A stretch of 45,580 nt of DNA. Source: an uncultured Flavihumibacter sp. (lineage in GTDB: Bacteria > Bacteroidota > Bacteroidia > Chitinophagales > Chitinophagaceae). The notes under the pieces were generated by a model. The model was not told where the DNA came from. It worked only from the letters and a program-made list of their open reading frames with translations, and did no database searches. The position numbers and the translations under genes are program-made. Shown piece after piece: positions 39,654 to 45,580 of this stretch. Within the stretch, counting starts at the first letter, position 1; every line of letters begins with the position of its first letter. The stretch covers positions 1-45,580 of the forward strand of contig CAMLRX010000022.1 in the NCBI GenBank assembly GCA_946482545.1, written 5' to 3'.

Positions 39654-40493
39654 TTACTGCCATTTTATTTCAAAGATATTCGGCCATAGTTTCCCTGTGA
39701 TGTACAGGTTTTTTGAGGTGCTGTCGTAAGCGATCCCGTTCAGCACGGCGCTGCCCTGCCTGTATTTTTCCAGTTGCAGATTTTCTTTTGTATTCCGCGC
39801 GAGGAGTCCTGAGAAGTCTGCTTTTCCCACTACTTTTCCATCTGATAAGTCAATCTTCAGGATATAATCCGTTTCCCATTGGTTGGCATAGAGATAGCCG
39901 TCAATGAATTCAAGTTCGTTGATTCTGCCCACCGGGCCATTGTTGTCGTAAACACCGATGATCTTTTCCACCCGCATCGTTTCGGGATTAGTTACGGAAA
40001 TATTGTTGGATCCGTCGCTGATCAAAAGGTTTTGACCATCGCTTGTAATGCCCCATCCTTCACCGTTCCAGTCGAATTCCGCTGTTTTTTTGAAAGTTTC
40101 CGGGTCGTAAACAAATACTTTACGGTTCTGCCAGGTGAGTTGGTAGAGTTTGTTGTTGTGGATGGTGATGCCTTCGCCGAAGAAATCTTTTCCCTGTTCC
40201 AGTTTTTTTTCAATCTTACCTGTTGCGGGATCAAGCACCCTTAGGGAACTGGTGTACCGGAAGGGTTCAGGTGCTCCCGTTCCTTCATACAATTTTCCTT
40301 TGTGCCAGTACAGGCCTTGTGTGAAAGCGGTAGAGTCGTGCGGAAGAATATTTACGATAGAATAGGTCATGGCCATAGGCGCAGTACCGGTAACCTGATC
40401 AACCTGCTGGTCTGCAGGGGTGTCTGGTGTTGCGTTGTTGCAGGCGGATCCAAGCGTGACGGCTATAATTGAGCAAAGAAGAACTTTTTTCAT
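39654..40493 (-). CDS. Glutaminyl-peptide cyclotransferase (bacterial beta-propeller type)
   Basis: A 279-residue enzyme of the Glu_cyclase_2 family, a five-bladed beta-propeller that turns N-terminal Gln into pyroglutamate. Family phrases are clear: FTQGLYWHKGKLYEGTG near 57, FFGEGITIHNNKLYQLTW near 103, EGWGITSDGQNLLISDGS near 145, and INELEFIDGYLYANQW near 190. The N-terminus MKKVLLCSIIAVTLGSACNN suggests a lipoprotein, placing it outside the cytosol where cleaved signal peptides expose Gln. TATTTTTG (minus strand, 40519-40512) may be its -7 element. Confidence 0.92.
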   Translation of the reverse strand: MKKVLLCSIIAVTLGSACNNATPDTPADQQVDQVTGTAPMAMTYSIVNILPHDSTAFTQGLYWHKGKLYEGTGAPEPFRYTSSLRVLDPATGKIEKKLEQGKDFFGEGITIHNNKLYQLTWQNRKVFVYDPETFKKTAEFDWNGEGWGITSDGQNLLISDGSNNISVTNPETMRVEKIIGVYDNNGPVGRINELEFIDGYLYANQWETDYILKIDLSDGKVVGKADFSGLLARNTKENLQLEKYRQGSAVLNGIAYDSTSKNLYITGKLWPNIFEIKWQ

Positions 40494-40920
40494 CAGGTGA
40501 AATTATGGGGTCAAAAATAGGGGTAGGATTTGAATTGAAAGCAGTGGTTCATAAGATGAGAAAACTACTCCCCATATTTATTTTCCTAATTAATTGATTA
40601 TTAATTATTAGTGAGTTTTTTCGATAAAATATTTTAGCAAAAGCTTTGTAGTTTGGGGAAATTGTATTTTTTTTACTTCGCTTATCTCCACACCAATCCC
40701 CTGAAATGCCCTGGTAGCATAATTGCATACCGGCTTACCGTAATCCACTTTCCTCCGAAAATTCTACCTCTTTAAAATTTAATACTTCGTCCCCTGTTTA
40801 AATAGTCTCAAGGCCATTTTGTGCCCTGAGTAAAATCCTGTACCGCTCATTCTCCAATATTCGTATAGAAAATCAGTGCCCAATCCGTGATGACCAGCCT
40901 CAACCACAAAAGAAGCTATC
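40494..40920. other. Divergent intergenic region, 427 bases, no gene seen
   Basis: AT-rich around 40560-40680 (TAATTAATTGATTATTAATTATTAG), then ordinary composition. A -7 element for the glutaminyl cyclase lies at 40512-40519. No consensus promoter, RNA gene or convincing hairpin was found for the M43 gene, so its leader is either long or uses a different promoter. Confidence 0.4.
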
Positions 40921-42159
40921 ATGACACGTTTTCTATTAGTGCTGGTTTTCTGCACTTACTTTCTGCCACTCGCGGCCCAACGGCAATGCGTAAGCGGAGC
41001 GTATGCAGAGACGATCAAAAGTAAATTTCCGCACGAGCACCATGCGCGTACTCAATCGGAAAGTACTGATCATGCAAACTACAATGCTCCCGATACTGCA
41101 ACCATCACAATCCCGGTGGTGATTCATGTTGTTTATTTCACCAACGAGCAAAATATTTCTCTTCAACAGATTCAATCGCAACTCGATGCCTTGAATAAGG
41201 ATTTCAACGGCCAAACTACCGATCTGCAAAAGATTCCCGCTTATTTCAAGTCCCTCGCAGCCGGAGCGGGCGTTCGTTTTGAGCTTGCCAGAAAAGATCC
41301 TCAGGGTTTTTCCACCTCCGGCATCAATCGTATTAAAACCACCAAACGTTATTTCAAGGATGACGACCAGGTAAAGTTTGCCACTTCCTCCGGCGCAGAT
41401 GCCTGGGATGCTTCAAAATACCTGAACATCTGGGTATGCGACCTTGATCTCAATCTGATGGGCTACGCCAGTTTCCCCGGTGGTCCCGCCGACCGTGATG
41501 GTGTGGTGATCGATTACAAAGTTTTCGGCACGGCCCCTTATGTGTCCGGTGCGTACAACAAAGGCAGAACCCTCGTGCATGAACTCGGGCACTGGCTCGG
41601 GCTCAAACACCTGTGGGGTGATTACTGGTGTGGTGATGACGGCATAGCTGATACCCCACCTCAACAGAAAGGAAGCCGCGGCTGTCCTTCCGGTGAAATA
41701 TTCAGTTGTGGTACCACATCTCACGGGGATATGTACATGAACTTCATGGACTTTACCGATGATGCCTGCATGTACACTTTCACTGCCGGCCAGCGTGCCG
41801 CTATGCGCAGCAATTTCAAGCCCGGCGGATATATGTACGCATTGACGCAATCTGATGCTTCCCGCTCCGAAGGGGTGGCAAAGGCACCATTGCCTGAAAC
41901 CAATACGGAGCAACAGGTTGTTCCGAGCATTAAGCTTTTCCCGAACCCTGTTCAGGGAAAACTCACACTGGACCTGAAATCCGAGGTGCCAGGATATACC
42001 ACTCTACAGGTTTTTAACCACATGGGGCAGCAAATCCTACAGCAACAAATCTCACAGACAATCACCACAATCAGTACCTCACAATTAAAACCGGGTATTT
42101 ATTTTGTTCAGTTGAAAGGTAATGGCGGTGAGTGGCGCGAGAAGTTTGTGAAGATGTAA
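40921..42159 (+). CDS. M43 (pappalysin-type) zinc metalloprotease with T9SS type A sorting domain
   Basis: A 412-residue exported protease. The signal peptide ends FLPLAA before Gln20. The catalytic domain (about 60-300) has the extended zinc motif HELGHWLGLKH at 220-230 and the Met-turn MNFMDF at 273-278. Cysteines near 237, 255, 263 and 283 fit the disulfides of this family. The C-terminus from about 335 is a type A sorting domain: KLFPNPVQGKLTLDL, LQVFNHMGQQI, LKPGIYFVQLK. Surface or secreted proteolysis is expected. Its terminator lies inside the convergent downstream gene (42250-42280). Confidence 0.94.
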   Translation: MTRFLLVLVFCTYFLPLAAQRQCVSGAYAETIKSKFPHEHHARTQSESTDHANYNAPDTATITIPVVIHVVYFTNEQNISLQQIQSQLDALNKDFNGQTTDLQKIPAYFKSLAAGAGVRFELARKDPQGFSTSGINRIKTTKRYFKDDDQVKFATSSGADAWDASKYLNIWVCDLDLNLMGYASFPGGPADRDGVVIDYKVFGTAPYVSGAYNKGRTLVHELGHWLGLKHLWGDYWCGDDGIADTPPQQKGSRGCPSGEIFSCGTTSHGDMYMNFMDFTDDACMYTFTAGQRAAMRSNFKPGGYMYALTQSDASRSEGVAKAPLPETNTEQQVVPSIKLFPNPVQGKLTLDLKSEVPGYTTLQVFNHMGQQILQQQISQTITTISTSQLKPGIYFVQLKGNGGEWREKFVKM

Positions 42160-42246
42160 AAACCTAGCCGTTTTATTTCACAGGCTTGTTCACCAAGGGT
42201 CCTTAACAACACAACAAGCCAGTCGAACATATTTTGGTTGTAAGTA

Positions 42247-43386
42247 TCAGGCGGAACTCAGGAGTTCCGCCGCTTTTTTTGCGGCAACGGGTGCCAGCGC
42301 CACCCCCATACCACTCATACGGACGCAACAAAATACACCTTTACTTACCTCCCGGATGATGGGTGTTTTCTCCATACCCATCCCCATAATGCCCGCCCAA
42401 CGGTGCGTGATCTTTGGCATTTCTCCGGGAAGCAAAACCTCCTGTAGGAAACTTTCCAGTTTGTGCTGAATGAGCGCACTGGTTTGCATTTCAGTCGTTT
42501 CCTCTCCCTGAAGGTCGGTATTGCGTGCACCGCCCAGCAATAACCTGTTGCCCAGGTTCCGGAAATAGTAATAGCCTTCATCAAAATGAAAACAGCCCTT
42601 AATTTTCAGCTTTTCGATCGGCGCTGTAAGCAATACCTGGCCCCGTGCCGGGATCACATCCAGTTCCGGTATAAGCTCTCCGGCAAAAGCATTGTTGCAG
42701 ATGAGCACCTTTTCAGCGGCAATAGTGCGTCCGTTCAATGCAAACAATTTGGTATTGCCGGAAAGTGATGTTTCCAGGCGTATTGTTTCGAAGCCATTGA
42801 GTATCCTGACACCCATGCCCAGCACTTTTTTCAATAGTGCCGCCACCAGTTTTCCGGAATGAAGTTGTCCTTCCAGAGGATTATATATAAGATGGCCGAT
42901 CTTATTGAATCCAAAATGGGCAACTTGTTCAGGTTGGGAAGAAAATACTTTGTTATTACCGGTAAATACCGACAGGTTCCTGTTCAACTCCGGTAGTAGT
43001 TCAATCACCTGTTCCGCCCGTTCTTTTTGTGTATGGTCGAACAGTTCATATCCACCAAGCATTTGGAGGTCGATTTCTTCGGCTGAAAATGTGTTGCGGA
43101 TCAATTCCAATCCTTTGTAACGCATTTCTGCGAGTTGCCATACTTTTTCGGCACCCATTGCGGCGAGGTCGGCTACCAGTTCTCCGGCGCTTCCAAAACA
43201 GGCGAAACCTGCGTTTCGCGTACTTGCTCCCGTTGGGATGTCTCCCCGTTCCACAATGGTAATTTCTAAAGATGGTGTCATCTGTTTAAGGTGCCAGGCC
43301 GCCCACAATCCATTCAGTCCGCCGCCAATAATTACCACATCCTGCTGCCTGAAAAAAACTTCTTCTTCCCAAATACTCGTCTGCAT
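42247..43386 (-). CDS. FAD-dependent oxidoreductase of the DAO (glycine oxidase/DadA-like) family
   Basis: A 379-residue flavoenzyme. The dinucleotide fold VVIIGGGLNGLWAAWHL is at about 18-34, with TGASTRNAGFACFGSA after it, as in amine and D-amino-acid oxidases. The C-terminal FAD contact is near the end (RMSGMGVALAPVAAKKAAELL). The substrate cannot be named. A GTG seven codons upstream also opens the frame; ATG at 43386 is preferred. The last eight codons overlap the plus-strand terminator of the M43 gene. Confidence 0.85.
   Translation of the reverse strand: MQTSIWEEEVFFRQQDVVIIGGGLNGLWAAWHLKQMTPSLEITIVERGDIPTGASTRNAGFACFGSAGELVADLAAMGAEKVWQLAEMRYKGLELIRNTFSAEEIDLQMLGGYELFDHTQKERAEQVIELLPELNRNLSVFTGNNKVFSSQPEQVAHFGFNKIGHLIYNPLEGQLHSGKLVAALLKKVLGMGVRILNGFETIRLETSLSGNTKLFALNGRTIAAEKVLICNNAFAGELIPELDVIPARGQVLLTAPIEKLKIKGCFHFDEGYYYFRNLGNRLLLGGARNTDLQGEETTEMQTSALIQHKLESFLQEVLLPGEMPKITHRWAGIMGMGMEKTPIIREVSKGVFCCVRMSGMGVALAPVAAKKAAELLSSA
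42250..42280 (+). terminator. Terminator of the M43 gene embedded in the convergent oxidoreductase gene
   Basis: GGCGGAACT (42250-42258) and AGTTCCGCC (42263-42271) form a perfect nine-pair stem with a CAGG loop, then GC and seven T (42274-42280). The same bases encode the C-terminus of the minus-strand oxidoreductase. Confidence 0.8.
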
Positions 43387-43473
43387 AATTCCCGCATTTT
43401 TTACCACACAAAAGTCGGGGGAATCAACCGGATTTTTACCGCAATGGTGTTAATCCCACCTGATTTTCAGTGT

Positions 43474-43486
43474 AAACACGGTGTTT
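43474..43486. promoter_or_regulatory. AAACAC-G-GTGTTT dyad upstream of the DUF4197 promoter
   Basis: A perfect six-base inverted repeat with one central base, 27 bases upstream of the -33 element of the DUF4197 gene. Operator-like, but only suggestive. Confidence 0.3.
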
Positions 43487-43513
43487 GTTCTCCCGAAAAC
43501 AACGTTGTTGCCA

Positions 43514-43541
43514 TTGCTGTATGTTCTTTTCTCTACATTTG
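43514..43541 (+). promoter_or_regulatory. Promoter of the DUF4197 gene
   Basis: TTG (43514-43516), 17 bases, TACATTTG (43534-43541) is a complete -33/-7 match. It ends five bases before the ATG at 43546, predicting a leaderless message. Confidence 0.75.
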
Positions 43542-43545
43542 CGGG

Positions 43546-44253
43546 ATGAAAAGAATGATCCTTTTATTCAGTATTCTTTCCCTGGTGAGTATTCGTTGCG
43601 AAACGGCCCAGCAGATTCTCACGGAAATGGAGAAAAGTTCGGGTGGCCTCACCACGCAAGAGGTAACTGCGGGGTTGAAGCAGGCGCTTACGATCGGGGC
43701 GGAGAACTCGGGAAACCTGTTGTCGGCTACTGATGGGTTCTTTAAAAATGCCGCTATTAAGATTCTATTGCCGGAAGAAGCACAGAAAGTGGAAAAAACA
43801 CTCCGCGATCTGGGCATGTCTTCACTGGTGGATAAAGCTATTCTTTCCCTGAACCGTGCGGCCGAAGATGCGGCAACCAAAGCTGCCCCGATTTTCCGGG
43901 ATGCAATTCTGCAAATGTCAATCCAGGATGCCATGGGCATTTTAAAAGGAGGCGATTTTGCCGCTACGAATTACCTGAAAGGGAAAACCACTGCAGCGCT
44001 CACTGCCGCGTTCAAACCCGTAATTGAAAATTCACTGAGCAAGGTGAATGCGACAAAATATTGGGGCGATGTTTTTAACACCTATAATAAGTTTTCAACC
44101 ACTAAAATAAACCCGGATCTTTCCGGCTATGTAACAGAACGTGCGTTGAATGGTATTTTTCACCAGGTTTCGCTGGAAGAGCAGAAAATCCGCCGTGATC
44201 CGCTAGCGCGAACCACGGAGTTGCTGAAAAAGGTTTTCGGCAGGGCGTCCTAA
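43546..44253 (+). CDS. DUF4197 domain-containing exported protein
   Basis: A 235-residue protein with an N-terminal hydrophobic segment (MKRMILLFSILSLVSIRCE) that may be a lipoprotein signal. The rest is a helical DUF4197 domain: GLTTQEVTAGLKQALTIGAENS near 33, then IRILLPEEA-like KILLPEEAQKVEKTLR near 72, and KGKTTAALTAAFKPVIENSL near 145. Function is unknown. An open frame extends back to 43291, but it would cross the oxidoreductase promoter region, and the -7 element sits just before 43546. Confidence 0.85.
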   Translation: MKRMILLFSILSLVSIRCETAQQILTEMEKSSGGLTTQEVTAGLKQALTIGAENSGNLLSATDGFFKNAAIKILLPEEAQKVEKTLRDLGMSSLVDKAILSLNRAAEDAATKAAPIFRDAILQMSIQDAMGILKGGDFAATNYLKGKTTAALTAAFKPVIENSLSKVNATKYWGDVFNTYNKFSTTKINPDLSGYVTERALNGIFHQVSLEEQKIRRDPLARTTELLKKVFGRAS

Positions 44254-44259
44254 CAACTT

Positions 44260-44290
44260 TTGGGGGTTTGCTGCTTTACCAATATTTTTG
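44260..44290 (+). promoter_or_regulatory. Promoter of pdhB
   Basis: TTG (44260-44262), 20 bases, TATTTTTG (44283-44290) match the consensus, giving a leader of about 30 bases. Confidence 0.7.
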
Positions 44291-44324
44291 CGACTTTAAT
44301 TAACACATATAACGCTGAAGATTC

Positions 44325-45308
44325 ATGAGAACTGTCACTTTACGGGAAGCTTTGCGCGAGGCGATGAGTGAGGAAATGAGAAGAGATGAGCGGGTGTTCC
44401 TGATGGGAGAAGAAGTAGCTGAATACAATGGAGCTTATAAAGTAAGCCAGGGTATGCTGGCTGAATTTGGCCCTAAAAGGGTGATCGATACACCGATTTC
44501 TGAACTCGGGTTTGCCGCAGTTGGTGTAGGTGCCGCACAAAATGGGCTTCGTCCGATCGTGGAGTTTATGACCTGGAACTTTGCCGCACTGGCACTCGAC
44601 CAGATTCTGAATACCGCTTCAAAAATGCTGGCCATGAGTGGCGGGCAGGTGGGTTGCCCCATTGTTTTCCGTGGACCCAACGGTTCTGCAGGACAATTAG
44701 GCGCGCAGCACTCCACCGCTTTTGAAGCGTTGTACGCGAATATTCCGGGATTGAAAGTGATCTCTGTATCAACTCCCTACGATGCAAAAGGGTTAATGAA
44801 ATCGGCTATCCGTGATGACGATCCTGTAATGATCATGGAAGCAGAACAGGCTTATGGTGATAAAGAAGAAATTCCTGATGAAGAATACCTGATTCCCATC
44901 GGAAAGGCTGATATCAAAAAGGCCGGTAAAGATGTGACGATCGTTTCTTTTAATAAAATGATGAAGGTGGCACTGGGCGCCGCTGCCGAACTTGAAAAAG
45001 AAGGGATCAGCGCTGAAGTGATCGACCTGCGTACCATTCGTCCGCTCGACTGGTTCACCATACTCGAGAGCGTGAAGAAAACCAACCGCCTGGTGATCGT
45101 GGAAGAACAGTGGCCTTTCGCTTCCGTTTCTTCTGAAATTACCTACCGCATTCAGAAAGAAGGATTCGACTACCTCGATGCGCCGATCCGCCGCATCACC
45201 TGCGCCGACGCGCCGATGCACTACGCGCCCAACCTGGTGGCCGGTTATCTCCCGGACGTACCAAGAACAGTGAAGTTGGTGAAAGAAGTAATGTACATGA
45301 AGAAATAA
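44325..45308 (+). CDS. pdhB: Pyruvate dehydrogenase E1 component subunit beta
   Basis: A 327-residue beta subunit of the E1 thiamine-diphosphate enzyme, which decarboxylates pyruvate in the complex feeding acetyl-CoA. Family phrases are present: TLREALREAMSEEM, GEEVAEYNGAYKVSQG near 28 (with the ThDP-contact Glu), DTPISELGFAAVGVGAA near 55, and VIDLRTIRPLD near 231. The alpha subunit gene is not adjacent; the window shows only beta, with its own promoter and terminator. It could in principle be a branched-chain E1 beta, but the sequence looks pyruvate-type. Confidence 0.93.
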   Translation: MRTVTLREALREAMSEEMRRDERVFLMGEEVAEYNGAYKVSQGMLAEFGPKRVIDTPISELGFAAVGVGAAQNGLRPIVEFMTWNFAALALDQILNTASKMLAMSGGQVGCPIVFRGPNGSAGQLGAQHSTAFEALYANIPGLKVISVSTPYDAKGLMKSAIRDDDPVMIMEAEQAYGDKEEIPDEEYLIPIGKADIKKAGKDVTIVSFNKMMKVALGAAAELEKEGISAEVIDLRTIRPLDWFTILESVKKTNRLVIVEEQWPFASVSSEITYRIQKEGFDYLDAPIRRITCADAPMHYAPNLVAGYLPDVPRTVKLVKEVMYMKK

Positions 45309-45312
45309 ATAC

Positions 45313-45338
45313 AAAGCCCCTGAATAAGGGGCTTTTTT
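45313..45338 (+). terminator. Rho-independent terminator of pdhB
   Basis: AAAGCCCCT (45313-45321) and AGGGGCTTT (45327-45335) pair perfectly around a five-base loop, and the T run continues to 45338. Confidence 0.9.
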
Positions 45339-45418
45339 AATGTTGCAAAATATTCGGTTGTTTATCTCCTGCTGGAGCAGTTTGAAAGCAGGGCCCGAAC
45401 ATTGCATTGGAATCGTTA

Positions 45419-45426
45419 TATCTTTG
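45419..45426 (+). promoter_or_regulatory. -7 element before the last gene
   Basis: TATCTTTG is an exact TAnnTTTG, ending six bases before the ATG at 45432. No TTG at the usual spacing. Confidence 0.5.
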
Positions 45427-45431
45427 ACTTC

Positions 45432-45580
45432 ATGAAAAAAACTTTTTTCTGCGTTCTCCTGCTGATTTTCTTTCACCACGCATTCGCTCAAAAAGATTCA
45501 GTAAAACTCCTTGAACATATTGAGGTTCGTGCATTCAATTTGCTACAGCCTGCTTTTTCATTGCCCGCAACCGTTTCAGT
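45432..45580 (+). CDS. Start of a probable TonB-dependent receptor (partial)
   Basis: The first 49 codons of a gene that runs off the window. A signal peptide (cleavage AFA before Gln20) is followed by KDSVKLLEHIEVRAFN and LPATVS, which resembles the start of a TonB plug (the usual form is LxEVVVTA, then a Ser/Pro-rich stretch before AVSV). Here there is no carboxypeptidase-D-like domain before the plug. The identification rests on about 30 residues. Confidence 0.5.
   Translation, partial: MKKTFFCVLLLIFFHHAFAQKDSVKLLEHIEVRAFNLLQPAFSLPATVS

Noticed and set aside
40560..40680. AT-rich block as a possible origin or attachment site
   Set aside because: No DnaA-box cluster, flanking direct repeats or integrase gene was seen.
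43291..43545. Upstream extension of the DUF4197 frame to an ATG at 43291
   Set aside because: It would overlap the 5' end of the divergent oxidoreductase gene; a full promoter and a signal-like N-terminus support the ATG at 43546.

Overview
The window is chromosomal DNA of a Bacteroidota bacterium, most likely Chitinophagales/Chitinophagaceae (the rank is inference from gene content). Three things support this. Cargo and partner proteins of the type IX secretion system (T9SS) occur repeatedly. Exported proteins follow the Bacteroidota signal-peptide style, with Gln directly after the cleavage site. Promoters match the phylum-specific TTG-N17-20-TAnnTTTG form, and Shine-Dalgarno sequences are mostly absent. 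No IS element, prophage, CRISPR array, rRNA or tRNA was recognised.

Layout. 1-3.2 kb: tail of an outer-membrane-type protein, a D-2-hydroxyacid dehydrogenase and a Tat-exported Gfo/Idh/MocA oxidoreductase, between blocks of a GC-rich dispersed repeat. 3.2-7.5 kb: grpE-dnaJ (minus), the divergent rRNA methyltransferase rlmI (plus), a minimal T9SS cargo protein and a peroxiredoxin (minus). 7.6-19.8 kb: a minus-strand series, M32 carboxypeptidase > lipocalin-like lipoprotein > two giant 15-unit PKD proteins with type B T9SS sorting domains > one PorP/SprF partner. 20.1-25.3 kb: a plug-only TonB-receptor-like exported protein and an exported S9 peptidase, convergent. 25.4-30.1 kb: Nif3-like protein, C4 zinc-ribbon coiled-coil protein, recN and fabI (plus). 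30.4-34.1 kb: DUF2795 protein, two LolD-type ATPases around a PduO-type cobalamin adenosyltransferase, gatC, ribosomal protein L31 type B and a YajQ-family protein. 34.2-45.6 kb: a TonB-dependent outer-membrane receptor, a T9SS choice-of-anchor-like protein, an HU-like membrane protein with a methyltransferase, glutaminyl cyclase, an M43 metalloprotease with T9SS tail, an FAD oxidoreductase, a DUF4197 protein, pdhB and the start of another TonB receptor.

How it works together. Housekeeping genes are interleaved with an export theme. Ten signal-peptidase-I-type signal peptides all place Gln at mature +1, and a glutaminyl cyclase able to convert that Gln to pyroglutamate lies in the same window. 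T9SS cargo of type A (three proteins) and type B (two giant adhesin-like proteins) is present, the latter with its SprF-like partner. The most unusual items are the two giant PKD proteins, whose 15 repeats match position by position, including a two-cysteine pattern missing in repeat 1 of both. Others are a T9SS protein that is almost only signal peptide plus sorting domain, a TonB plug domain without a barrel, a series of genes whose -7 promoter element ends 5-6 bases before the ATG (predicted leaderless mRNAs), and AT-rich and GC-rich dispersed intergenic repeats, some of which form terminators.
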